Of a stretch of 64,000 nucleotides of DNA, positions 46,151-56,740 are shown in pieces. A program made the position numbers and the translations under genes. The stretch comes from Albugo candida (taxonomy: Eukaryota > Oomycota > Peronosporomycetes > Albuginales > Albuginaceae). Position 1 is the first letter of the stretch. Each line of letters begins with the position of its first letter. The notes under the pieces were generated by a model that saw nothing but the letters and a program-made list of their open reading frames with translations, was not told where the DNA came from and made no database searches. The stretch lies in contig CAJNAR010000156.1 of the NCBI GenBank assembly GCA_905220665.1, positions 558,001 to 622,000 on the forward strand. The letters run 5' to 3'.

Positions 46151-46676
46151 CGGCAAAAATACAGGTGATATTGAAACGATGCTTTTAACATAACGGATAT
46201 TCAGATAAGATGCGGATACTAGTAAGGCTTAGTAGATTAACTGTGAAGCGAACTATTTTCTAAATATAACGTACTTGCAAATTTAGTGCTACTGTAAAAG
46301 TAAGGAAAGGTCAGCAAAATGCAGTCGGAATAGTCATGTAAAAGAAGGACAGGAAGAATAATCAGTAGATAGGAAAAGCAGTAAAAAAGTCAAGAGTAAC
46401 CGAAAGACCGCACTTTGACGATGAAGCTCCTCTGTACGGTTGAACTATCTAGCTAAGTACAGGTTTAGGCTCCAAGGTTAATTCTACTTTTGATTTTACC
46501 CCCTGTGTTAAAGAATTCTCCCTCTGCAAGCTACCAACAAATACTACAAGGAAAGCCAAGTCAAAAAGGACAGGCGAAAAAAATCATGTGGAGCCGCAAG
46601 ATAAAGCAGGTGGGAAAGGAAAGGCGAAAAGCTGGGGAAAATTGTAACTATAGTCTATACAAACACAATCGATTAT
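46151..46676. other. Purine-rich spacer left of the copia element
   Basis: The plus strand is rich in GGAAAGG/AAGTCA-like words related to the preceding tandem repeat. There is no gene. The last five bases (46672-46676, ATTAT) are the left target-site duplication of the copia insertion. Confidence 0.5.
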
Positions 46677-46815
46677 TGTAGATGATCTGTAACCAACGAC
46701 ACCCAGGGAAATTCGGAAGTACTTGTATTAGGTCCTTAGTTCACTTAACAGTTAATCTAAGCCTTTATAAACTACAGCATCTTATCTGCACATCCGTTAT
46801 GTTGAATATCCAACA
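46677..46815 (-). repeat. 3' LTR of copia element
   Basis: 139 bp, 5'-TG...CA-3', a match to 50985-51129 with an internal 6-bp difference near 46735. The polyprotein stop lies 16-19 bp inside this LTR. Confidence 0.93.
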
Positions 46816-47534
46816 CTCCTCCTCAACATACTTAGTCGGATTCCACTTGACTTAATGAGGTGTTCGAAGTGTTTTGTCGATATTGACTTTGTCAAGAAGT
46901 CGGCTAGTTGCAGTTTCGTTGGGATGTAGTTTAATCGGATAACTGCGGATTTAATGTGCTGGCGAATAAAATGATGCCTGATGTCGATATGCTTCGCTCG
47001 ACTCTGATAACCATCGTTTGTTGCAATTGCGATTGCGCTCTGATTATCCACAAAAAGTTGGATAGGCCTGTCGAACTGTTGTTCCATTTCTCGCAATAGC
47101 TGCTTCACCCATATAATTTCTTGCACGCACTCGGACATTGCCATGTACTCAGCTTCAGCTGAGCTAAGCGCAATGCTCTTTTGCAGTCGGGATTTGTATA
47201 CAACTGGAGTTCCATTTATCATGATCATAATGCCTGATGTTGAACGTCGATCATCGCGACTGCCCCCCAATCTGAATCGCTGTAGGCTTTGACCATCATC
47301 CTTCATTTTCACCGGTGAATATCAAACCAAGTTCCGAAGTTGTCTTCATATATCTGAGGACTCGAATCCCTGCATTCCAATGGGCCATACACGGATCCTC
47401 CAAGAATCGACTTAATTCACATACTGCAAATGCTACGTCTGGTCTGGTGCTCATTGCGATATAAAGTAGGGATCCAATCAACGAACGATATGGCCTGTTC
47501 TTCAGGCGTTCATCTTCACTTAATGTCTTCGTCA
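46797..47534 (-). pseudogene. Copia RNase H and end of reverse transcriptase
   Basis: The 171-codon frame at 46797-47312 is intact: GGSRDDRRSTSGIMIMINGT, VYKSRLQKSIALSSAEAEYM, WVKQLLREM, LFVDNQSAIAIA, then AKHIDIRHHFIRQHI and KLQLADFLTKSI. These are the classic copia RNase H blocks. Upstream (47296-47481, other frame) MIGSLLYIAMSTRPDVAFAV is the linker after the reverse transcriptase. The shift between them near 47305 breaks the reading frame. Confidence 0.9.
46816..46826 (-). other. Polypurine tract of copia element
   Basis: On the minus strand TTGAGGAGGAG abuts the 3' LTR directly, the expected primer site for plus-strand DNA synthesis. Confidence 0.75.
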
Positions 47535-48600
47535 GTTTTTGACTTGCGCAAGTTGGATTGTAAACAGGAGCTGACTTTTCTTGGCCGAATTTCTCAACAT
47601 TCGTTTTATACCAGCCTTCTGTGACAAGTGCTTCACTTTCATTTTGTTGTCGTACGATAATTCCATAACCAAAGTGTACTTTGCCGCACCCAACCTCTTC
47701 ATTGTGAATATTTGGGCAAGTAATTTGCTGATGCCTTCTATCACATCAATTGATCTTGCTGGAATCAACATGTCATCCACATAGAGTGCGATCTACACGA
47801 GTTTTGTTTGTTCAGGGCGAACGAAAATACATGAGTGGATGTGCATTTCTTGAACCCAAGGTCCAAGAAAACTTTAAAGATGGTCCTGTACCATACTGCT
47901 GATGCTTGCTTCAATCCATATAAACTTCGTTGCAGTTTGCCCACTTGACTTGGCTTTATTTTAAATTCTGGTGGTGGCCACATGTACACATCTTCTTCCA
48001 ATTATCCATTAAGAAATGCTGTGTCCACATCATACTGGTGAATCTCGTAACAAGTTCTACACAGACACTGATGAATACTCTGATCGAACTAGTGCTTACA
48101 ACTGGAGCATATGTTTCCTTATAGTCGACTCCAGCTGTTTGGCGAAATCCTTGCGCAACCAGTCGTGCTTTATATCTCTAAATTGCACCATGTTCGTCTC
48201 GCTTGATTGCAAACACCCATTTACACCCGATCACCTTTTGGTCGTTTGAACGATCTACTATTTTCCATGTCTTCTTTTCATCCAATGAGTTGAACTCTGA
48301 TGCTATCGCATCTTTCCACTGGACATCTTCACCGCTTTGCAAAGCTTCCTGGTATGCTGTAGGGCTTTCAATGGCTGCGTTTGCTTGTTCAGACATAAGT
48401 CGCAGTCGATTTGACTCTCGATTGACTTCATCATGATCGAAATGATTCTCATCTGCATATGGAATGATAGCATCGCTGAACCCACTTGCTGGTGGTGTTC
48501 GGTGGTGACGTCGGGAAACAATGCAAGTGTCGTGATTATGAGAATTTTCATCCATCTCGATTCTCCCCCTCGGCACAATATTGGTTTCTAGACGTTGACT
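47532..48600 (-). pseudogene. Copia reverse transcriptase
   Basis: Blocks read in order on the minus strand: VQWKDAIASEFNSLDEKKTW, GCKWVFAIKRDEHG, then VGKLQRSLYGLKQASAVWYR, and near 47775 the catalytic YVDDM followed by LIPARSIDVIEGISKLL. Frame changes occur near 48000 and 47770, and stops occur near 48001 and 47810. It is non-functional as it stands. Confidence 0.9.
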
Positions 48601-48899
48601 CTGAGTAGTAACTTGGCTGGGAGGTACTGGGGAAGTTATCGACCATAATCTTCATCCACCTCCATGGAGGAAGGGCCGGCAGCGCCGTGATCCAAAGGAA
48701 TTAATTGTGTGTCGGATCGTCCAGGTACCGTGAGGTGGTGATTTTGGTAAGGTCGGCCAGCTTGATGAATTTCCATAAACTGAGTTTTCTGAGACTCGAG
48801 ACTCGATGCGCACACATAAAGTACGATGATCATCATCAAATGAGTTCCGTCTTGGAGTCATTCAGGGTTTTGGATAACGACTTGAACATACTTGGTCTG

Positions 48900-49850
48900 A
48901 TTTACTTCTGCTAGGTGAGTACTTCGGGATATCTCCACTCGCTTGCTCGATATGTTGAATACCCGATACGCTTTCGAGTCGTCGGCATATCCCAGGAATA
49001 AGCATGAGTAGGCCTTCGCGTCTAATTTAGATCGCTTCGACTTGTCGATATGTGCAAAACCAGTAGATCCAAGAACACGGAGATGACTGAGATTCGACTT
49101 TTCTTTGAAACAAATTTCTATTGGTGTGGAGTATGGTTAAAGACTGTTTGGAACGCGATTTGTGATGTATGCTGCGGTATTGACAGCTTCTGCCCACCAC
49201 TTCTTTGCCACATTCTTGTGCTCCAGCATTGCACGAGCTCTTTCCATGAGTGTGCGATTCATTCATTCCGCCAAACCATTCTGTTGCGGTGAGAACGGGG
49301 CCGTTGTCTGATGGACGATCCCGTTTCATCTACACTCTTCCTCGAACCGCCTGTTCACAAACTCTGTACCGCAATCCGTACGTATACACTTGATCCTGTT
49401 GCTGGTTTGGTGTTCCATCATTGCTTTGTATTGGATGAAATAATCGAACACTTCCGATTTTGTCCGTAGAAAGTAAACTTTGATCAATCGTGAGTAATCG
49501 TCGATAAACGTCAATGTATATCGAGAGCCACCTGCTGATGTTGTTTTCATCGGTCCCATGAGAACACTGTGAACTATTTGTAACACTTCCGTTGTCTTCA
49601 GCTCATTGCTCTTTGCCTTGGGAAATGGTTTCACCGATGATTTTCTCTTTGCACAACCCGCGCAAACCTCATCTTTGTCATCAGCATCGCGAATCGAACG
49701 TTCTTTCACTTGGACCCCGGTGGAACAAATTTGCCTCTGTTTAAGTTGAGCCAATGAAGATGACCCAAAAGACCATGCCATATTTCCCAGTGTTGACTGT
49801 CATCGCTGGAAGATGCCGGCGGTGCCGTTTCGGTTGGTGTCCTTGGGAGT
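48900..49850 (-). pseudogene. Copia integrase
   Basis: The 49326-49781 frame reads VCAGCAKRKSSVKPFP, GPMKTTSAGGSRYTLTFIDD and then YSRLIKVYFLRTKSEVF, with RTDCGTEFVNRRFEE. This is the GAG-pre-integrase CxxC followed by the rve core with its two Asp positions. After a frame break the rest of the core and the C-terminal GKAxR-like region continue down to about 48900. This is an integrase of copia type. Confidence 0.85.
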
Positions 49851-49879
49851 GTATGTAGCTTGTACATCTTCCCACTCCG

Positions 49880-50980
49880 ATTTATACGTATGATCGTCTC
49901 CGTCTCTGACTTAATCTCGCACCAGTTGTTGTCGAAAGAAACATTAAGTCCACGGCCACTAATGCGGGGATTGATAGTAGCAGGCGGTTCAATTTTGGAG
50001 CGTACAACACGTCATGAATGGTGACATGTTCACCATTGCTGAGACTAACCGGTATTGAACCAGTCCTAACAGCTTCGACTGTAGCTCCATTTGCGATTAA
50101 AATTTTGACTGGACTTTCCAGATCCACAACGCTACAAATTCTGACTTGTCATAGCTCATATGACTGCCGCACCGCTGTCCAAAAGCCAGTCATTCTTCTT
50201 TTGGGCAGTAATTGCCATAAACGCATGATCTTTCCGGCTTGAACGTTCTTTTTCTTTGCTTCGTTGAAAACATTCGGCTGGTCTGTGTCCACGCTTTCCA
50301 CAGTTAAAACATTTCCCATGAAACGCGCTCCTGTTGATTCGAGCATTGTTGGGTCTTGTCTTCGAAAACGCGTCTCTTGTTGCCTTCAGTGCAACCTCAC
50401 TTGATTTCGTTTTCTGCATATTGTCCTACCCTCGGCGAAGAATTTCACGCGCACTCATCAAGGCGATTCCAGACATGTTTTCCAGGATTCGTGTGATGTG
50501 TTCATAGTCTTCAGACAGACTACCCAAAAGCACCACGAGCATTTCCTGCTCATCCATCACGTATCCGATAGACGACATGCTCATCGCTAGTTCATCGAAC
50601 TTCATCATATGTTCCATCAAGCTGCTACCTCTATCCATCTTGAAGTCGTGCAGCTGACGTCGAACTTGCACTCGATTGTGTAAACTTCACCGAGCAAAAC
50701 AGTCCTTCAATGTATCCCAAAGCTGCCTCGTCGATGTCATATTTCGGATCATCGACTGGTATTGAGTGCTGAGCGTCATCGACAAGATGGAAAAGGCCTT
50801 CAAGTCGTTCGCTCTCCACACTGCCACCGCTGTATCGTCATCACTCTTTATGTTTACTGGTCCGTCAATATGGTCCAGTAGACCCTTCCTCGCCAGTCTC
50901 TTGCGCGCGTTGAACTCCCGATAAAAGTAGTTGTCGTCCTTGAGCACGTCATTGCTCGAATCTGCTGCGTTTGGGCTCAT
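49880..50980 (-). pseudogene. Copia gag (UBN2-like capsid, zinc knuckle) and protease
   Basis: ATG 50980 (MSPNAADSSNDVLKDDNYFY) lies only four bases inside the 5' LTR. One frame then carries the capsid-like region (LLDHIDGPVNI, TRQLWDTLKDCFAR, LLGSLSEDYEHITR), broken by TGA at 50687-50689 and TAG at 50426-50428. Next come the zinc knuckle CFNCGKRGHRPAEC and the protease active site DWLLDSGAA. After a frameshift the protease continues IPVSLSNGEHVTIHDVLYAP. This is the normal Gag-Pro arrangement of copia elements. Confidence 0.9.
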
Positions 50981-50984
50981 AATC

Positions 50985-51129
50985 TGTAGATGATCTGTAA
51001 CCAACGACACCCAGGGAGCTTTAAAATCGGAAGTACTTGTATTAGGTCCTTAGTTCCCTTAACAGTCAATCTAAGCCTCTACAAACTACCGCATCTTATC
51101 TGCACATCCGTTATGTTAAACGTCCAACA
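50985..51129 (-). repeat. 5' LTR of copia element
   Basis: 145 bp, TG...CA, with the ATTAT target duplication directly outside at 51130-51134. The gag ATG follows after only four bases, leaving no room for an ordinary primer-binding site before the coding region. Confidence 0.93.
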
Positions 51130-51404
51130 ATTATACTGACTCAGAATGCCTAAGGCTAAGGCTCAAATTCACAAAACATATGATTTTGGAAGTCGCCGCC
51201 TAAAAGCATACAGCAATGGTTTCTTTCAACTTTGCATTGCGCAAGTCAACCAAGGTCTAAGTGCGGCGGATACCTAGATCTAGGTACGGATACCTTGTGG
51301 CTGAACCACTCATTTAAATCAGGGTTGTTTACACTTAGTTACAGATATACGTTTCAGGTTTTACTCTCTGCTAGAGTAAAATCTTACATTTTAAGAATCG
51401 ATAA

Positions 51405-52307
51405 AAATAGGGAATTGCGATTTCCACCTAACATTTTACTATTTCAACCCGCCACGTGACTTTTTGACCTATCAGATTACGGCGGTGTTTCCACCCCACT
51501 ACTCCAAGATATGGCTACAGTTTCATAGGCCTGCATGCCGATCGAAGGTATCAGAACTCATAGCTGCAAACCCTTCTGTGATCCCAATTCTAGATCAGCC
51601 AACTTTCTCATGCTTTTCCATGAACTGCGTCGTTCGCAAACAGTAAAGTACGCCTTTACGGATCGCCATCATCTGTCGTCTGTATACTACCTTTCGCGAG
51701 AAAGTCTTTGCGAATTGAAAGTACGTTCATTCTGAGAAATGGACTGATAAGGACAGCGATCTTTTGCCGTATTTCTTCAAACACGAGCAAAAATTAAAGT
51801 AACTTGTAAACACATTTGTAACTTGTTTAAGCCGGTTTTGAAGCGCACAGACACCCTGCGGTTGCACTGTTAGGAAAAAGACTATCGTTTCTAGATGTTG
51901 CACGTATCTGTTTACAGTGGACTTGGCATCTTTATACCGCTATACCGTTTGTGTGCATCGCCTGAATTCTGAAGTGCCCTGTGGTGCAATCGAGGGCACG
52001 TTTACAAAAGGTTTGTACTAGCAGAATTCTTTGTACTGAAAAGGGTACTCTACATTATCTCTTACGGATGCGACACGGATAGCCACTTTTCATACTATTA
52101 GAGTGATGCCGCCCATGGAAGCTTATATACATCCAGGGATGGTCTACCAGTCAATCCTGGTGAAAGAAGTGCCCATATCATGAAAGGGTGGGTGGAAATA
52201 GTAAAAATCTTTGGTGGAAATAACGCCGTAATATGATTGGCCAAAAAGTCTTGTGGTGGCTGGAAATAGTAAGAAGTTGGGTGGAAATATCAATTCCGTA
52301 AATAGGA
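51405..52307. mobile_element. Non-autonomous inverted-repeat element of about 900 bp
   Basis: The left arm (51405-51496) and right arm (52212-52307) are inverted, diverged copies over about 90 bp. They share GATTTCCACC / GGTGGAAATAT, then TTACTATTTC, GACTTTTTG-CCAAT-like and ATTACGGCG-TTTCCACC. No transposase frame lies between them. This fits a MITE or foldback element unrelated to the one at 41.5 kb. Confidence 0.7.
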
Positions 52308-53400
52308 GTTCCCCTTTTGATCTGTCAGAGACACGTGCCTTGTCAAGGCGTCCCAGATCTTGTAAGAGTCACTCAGTCAAGCCTTGTGAAGTAGTAGACT
52401 CTTAAACACTTTGTGTTGTCGATTCTCTGAATCGTTAGGTCCCTTGAACAAGGACGTTGAGCCCTAAAGCTTGTTGAATCGTTGAGTCAAGTTCTTTGAG
52501 AAACTAAATTGCTCTTTGAGATCCCTATCTTTTGCTTGAGATAATCAACCCGTCTTTTAACTTGAACTTAGTGTTGGTGTCTCTCTTCCTCCATTACCAA
52601 CTACCATTTGCTCAACCACGCTACTTGTCGAGTCAGTTCGGTAGCAAGTGAATGAATTCGTGTGTCACAGCCATTTGAACGAGTAGATTTGCGCAGTATC
52701 ACCTAACTGGCGTTTATCTTACAGCATGATGCATCAGTAATGCCCATGTGCTCTCTATATTGCACAATCCACCAGCATTTACACATTGTCGAAAGCAGAA
52801 GCCTCGCAAACGATTTATAAATCCTTCTTTAATAAAGTTGATTTTGTTTGGAATTTATGACCAAGAATTTATATCCGCTTTTGACCGATAAATGTCGAAA
52901 ATTTGCTAAATAGCGCACGAGCCGCATAGTTGCAGACATGAAGACATACAGTTTGGAAACCGAGATGGTTTCTCTTTTGCAGAGTCATGTTAGACTCGAA
53001 ATAATAATCACAGGGTAGTCAACTGTTCGGTATTCTAAAAAAAAAATCAAAAACCCGATTATGTAACAATTATGTACATTGAATTTGCTGGCAGAATTCT
53101 CCGCGCCGAAAGAATCATCAGGGTGGTCAAAGAAAATAGAAGTAGTCTACTCTTCTATGGAATTGAAAACCCCTGCTGCCACATCGAGCATGAAATTAGC
53201 AAACACCTATCATAAGACAACCCTTTTTAGCATTATGATCCTTCACTCTCTACCAGCAATTTATATCGACACCACAGAATCGGGATTTCTTAATGTGACC
53301 CTACCGTTCGATGAATGAAGAGAAAGAAAACCATCATATCAAATCACTTTAGGGCTAGATTGTCCTGTTCTAAAACGTATCCTATATCTATCATGAGCGA
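52308..53400. other. Gene-free region; possible LTR-like segment at 52320-52720
   Basis: From 52325 (TGTCAGAGACACGTGCC) to about 52720 the sequence has a T-rich, promoter-like LTR look (TTGTGTTGTCG, CTCTTCCTCC). No second copy occurs in the window, so it may be a solo LTR. There is no gene; a frame at 53079-53318 has no recognised domain. Confidence 0.3.
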
Positions 53401-53409
53401 TCCCATTCC

Positions 53410-53646
53410 GTGGACGCAACCGACGAGTCCATCCTTGCACCAGTACCCTCATCCTCGATTGACTTTGCTTCCATGTTCTGTCTGACGAAAAACAAGAAGA
53501 AGAAAAAGAGGAAAAAGGCTAACATTCATTGTGAACGATTCATCGCCTTTTTAGGTCATAGACGCAAGTTCAAGCGAAACCCAACTAAAGAGCTCATCGA
53601 AATGGTCCAGGACCCTGTGCTGTACTCATATGAGAAAGTCGTTTAG
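53410..53646 (+). pseudogene. Coding relic, unrecognised, paired with 44848-45084
   Basis: A 78-codon frame: an acidic start, SSSIDFASMFCLTK, a Lys-rich run (KNKKKKKRKKAN), then FIAFLGHRRKFKRNPTK. Its N-terminal third matches the minus-arm relic. There is no signal peptide or known domain. Confidence 0.35.
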
Positions 53647-55147
53647 CTCGCACTACGGCCAAGTCATACGGAAACAACCCAAAGTTTAGCGAACGCGACC
53701 GACTTACTATGAAACCATTCCAATTAAAGCGCGGACTGTCCTCCACCATTTTCACGTCCGATTTCCCCACGCTTTTTTAAGCAGTCGGCATGTAAAAAAG
53801 TATCATTGTCAATTTTAACATATCTGTCATATGATCCACCAGAATCCGGGCCACGTGCTACAGTTTACGCCCACAGAGGTCGAGATCGAAGGTTTTGTGT
53901 ACAGTCATTCAAGGATGATGACTCGAGGTCATGATGTACCAAAGCATAATGACATTTTCGAACAAAAATGCATCATCAAATGCGTCACGTATCAATTATG
54001 TTCATAAAGAAAGTTAGCGCTTAGCAGAGATAGCGTAAACCGCTCTATTCATTCGTAGCCAAAAGTCTGGAATTAGCCGGTGTGTTTTAGCGATCCATTA
54101 CCCACCCAGGGTTTCATCCGACTACCGAGCCGATTGAAGCGATGCACGCAAATACTGATAGAGTAAGATTGATTTTCAGACCCTACTTTGAGATGACTAT
54201 GAAACGTGCCAGTTCTTCGTCGGTGCTTCGATACTGCAATATAAGTCGTTCAGCATTATCGTGAGCTACAGGTACAATCTCTCAAAGCTGTTGTTTGAGT
54301 GACTGATGTGGATCGGTATCGAAAAACGTTATTATTCGGCTTGTACATCTCGACCTTTCTTTCTTGGTCTGATTTCTGTGCTGCTTTTCCAACCAACAAT
54401 CGTTTCTCTGTAGTATATGCTAGCCGCAATTCGACACAAATACCAAACTAGATTAGAACACTGACATCCTTACGTCCTACATGATGCACCAGTGGCAATC
54501 GCAATACAAAAGGGGAATGTACTTCCATTTTATAATGCATTGGATACTCTGCGGTTTACAAGTTAAGTTATAGATCCTCGTACGCTCGTCGTAAATGGAC
54601 GCTTAATGTGCCATCGTTTTCCCGATTTCGTGAAATCGAGTGTAGAAAACAGTAGTGATCATCGATTGAGTTTCAGGGTTGTCTGCACTGTAAAGAAGCG
54701 AAATTAACGGTAGCGAAAGCCAAGTGCATTGTGGTGGAGATAGTTAACCATCACATTTATTACACAGGCCTCTTCAAACAAGCTTTTCTTGCTTTCGCTG
54801 ATCGGACAATCTGTCAACTGGTTCGCTTAGATCTTCTTTAGTCGCCAAAGTCGCTGCTCCTCCCACCAACATGTCTATTTGATCACATCAAACCGCCCTC
54901 TTTCATCAGTCAGACGGTGTATTAGTTGCCACTCCGTTCAAATTAAATAGAGGATTTTGTCATACCTTCTACAATCTCTTTCTTTACATCTTTTATGCTG
55001 ATCAATAATAATGCCTTATAGCAAAGATCATCGACGAATGAATCTAAGCTACTTGATCTATCTACAGGAATATGCGAAAAAAAGTTCGTCGGGAATGTCG
55101 CGACTTCAGTAGCAGTTGCGCGTGAAAAGAATACTCTCTATATGTAA
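53647..55147. other. No gene recognised
   Basis: Part of the segmental duplication with only short broken frames; no repeats beyond the duplication itself. Confidence 0.4.
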
Positions 55148-55235
55148 TCAGACTTGCTCGTTAGCCTGGGATGATGACAAGGAAAGTAATTTTATCCGTA
55201 TATCTCCACCAAGCCGAATGCGAGAAAGTTGAAGG

Positions 55236-55711
55236 ATGACTAGATATGGAAGCAATTGGACTCGAAAGAGAGAGCAGTCTGAGTGTTCCGGTATAGTCTT
55301 CTCTTCACTTCCTATATTATGCTTGGATCTTTCCATATTTCTCGTAATGTATATCAAGTGTGACTACAAGATATGTTCGGATCACGGAGATGGCGGTGTG
55401 TATAAGTTTCGTGCGATGTCGACTACAAGCAGCCTAGCATCATGCGAAGTCCACAAATCTTGTATTTGCAGCAATTGAAACATGCACATACCGGTAGCAC
55501 TCAGCACGATTCTACTAAATCGTTGCTTCGAGTCAGGATAAAAATCGATAGAGCCTTTAGTGACACATACATCCATATATCTGATACACATAGCTTTATC
55601 AAGCTTGCCTTCATCCAGGACAATGGCCCAGTAGATTCATGTATTATATCATACCTGATACCTATGATGCTGGTCATTTGGCATAAAACGATTATCTCCT
55701 CTGTAATATGA
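55236..55711 (+). pseudogene. Coding relic, unrecognised, paired with 43130-43523
   Basis: Two overlapping frames are readable. One (55236-55478) has a hydrophobic stretch, LPILCLDLSIFLVMYI, then CDYKICSDHGDGGVYKFRAM and SCEVHKSCIC. The other (55442-55711) reads LLRVRIKIDRAFSDTYIHIS, HSFIKLAFIQDNG, VDSCIISYLIPMMLVIW. Because both frames have counterparts in the minus arm, I suspect one original gene now frameshifted. It is rich in Cys after a hydrophobic segment, which could mean a secreted or membrane protein. Confidence 0.4.
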
Positions 55712-56112
55712 GATGATGTTTGACATTGATGTAAGACTAGGGATACAACTACATATGTCGCGTCCGTCGGTTGGACCAAATATAATACTTGGTGATGCGC
55801 TTATTAATCACTTAAGTGTCGGCTTCTCAGAGCCGCGACAGGGGATGTAATAGCGGGATATATCTTCCTTTCGAATTTGAAGCAAACTCTTCTCGGCAAT
55901 CACATGGCTAGGTGCTGATTAAAGGATAAACGAAATCTAAGCTGACGAAATCATCTGATAAAAGGTTTAATGAGATTATCGAAGAACTATAGCTAGCTAG
56001 TGTATCAATATTGTAAAGAACATGATACAAGGCGGTACATGTTTTTTATATCGCAAAAGTATAGTGCGAAAAGAAAGAGCTTTTCATCGTAAGTGTTTGT
56101 AGGTTTCTTCCT

Positions 56113-56331
56113 GTGGTCAGAAAAGGAGGTAAGGAAGTGGGTGCGCATGGTAGGAAAAACAGGGGTGTAAAGTTCACTTTTCTAAATAAAAACGCAATTG
56201 ATCATACCGAATCTCATTCGTGGCTAGAAGGGAAGTATGGTAGCGCCTTCGCAAGCGTGCATCATACGGGAACAAACTGCCGAAAAAAATCATGGTCAAA
56301 AATTCATTCACGTTGTACTTTACCGGCATGA
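56113..56331 (+). pseudogene. Coding relic, unrecognised, paired with 42434-42742
   Basis: A 72-codon frame (GGKEVGAHGRKNRGVKFTFL, then FASVHHTGTNCRKKSWSKIH) that aligns with the minus-arm Cys-rich relic but has lost most cysteines. It runs into the 88-bp tandem duplication. Confidence 0.35.
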
Positions 56332-56487
56332 GAAATCCATAATGGTTCCTTGCAACTTCTTATATGCTCGATACATTTCTAATTTCTACTTTATTACTAG
56401 TTGTACTTTACCGGCATGAGAAATCCATAATGGTTCCTTGCAACTTCTGATTTGCTCGATTCATTTCTTATTTCTACTTCATTACTA
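56312..56487. repeat. Tandem duplication, two 88-bp units
   Basis: GTTGTACTTTACCGGCATGA begins both units, at 56312 and 56400. The units differ at only a few positions, so the duplication is recent compared with its surroundings. Confidence 0.9.
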
Positions 56488-56518
56488 AATTCATGTTCAG
56501 TTCTCCTGTGGACATATT

Positions 56519-56740
56519 TAAGAGCCCATCTGGTACACCATGCAAACAAGACGTACCAGATAAGGCGGAATCTCCTTTCGTGCCCTACAATCATGGTAAA
56601 TGCAATAGGGTGAGTCATCCCAACGATGTGGACGGGTCGTATTAGACATTTTAATCCCCATTCTTTCTTTCGAATAACGTTTATCTCATTGCACGCTGTA
56701 ATCTACCATCACTTCGATTCAATCTCAAAATCTATATTTC
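56519..56740 (+). repeat. Diverged single arm of the 41.5-kb foldback element
   Basis: It starts AGAGCCCATCTGGTA and continues ACCATGCAAACAAGACGTAC, then GGGTGAGTCATCCCAACGAT, matching the foldback arms at about the same spacing. No inverted partner was found nearby. Confidence 0.65.

Larger units (their letters stand above)
46677..51129 (-). mobile_element. Full-length Ty1/copia LTR retrotransposon, inactivated
   Basis: Two LTRs of 139 and 145 bp that start TG and end CA flank a 4.2-kb interior. A perfect 5-bp target duplication, ATTAT, sits at 46672-46676 and 51130-51134. Reading the minus strand, gag, protease, integrase, reverse transcriptase and RNase H follow in copia order. Several in-frame stops and frameshifts inactivate it. 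The LTRs differ by a handful of substitutions and a short indel, so insertion is fairly old. It is a different family from the copia relics at 0-2.4 kb and 59.7-61.6 kb. Confidence 0.95.
53400..56740 (+). repeat. Right arm of a diverged inverted segmental duplication
   Basis: This is the counterpart of 42200-45085 (minus). The best-matching parts are 55370-55620 (GGATCACGGAGATG and AATCGATAGAGCCTTT are shared) and 56110-56290 (GCGTGCATCATAC / GCGTGCATTATAC). Order is conserved over more than 2.5 kb, which excludes chance similarity of single blocks. Confidence 0.7.

Noticed and set aside
45932..46168. Open frame of 78 codons rich in Lys, Gly and Arg
   Set aside because: It is produced by the purine-rich tandem repeat, which lacks stop codons in this frame.
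52325..52720. LTR-like segment starting TGTCAGAGACACGTG
   Set aside because: Single copy here and its right end cannot be defined; kept only as a remark in the spacer entry.
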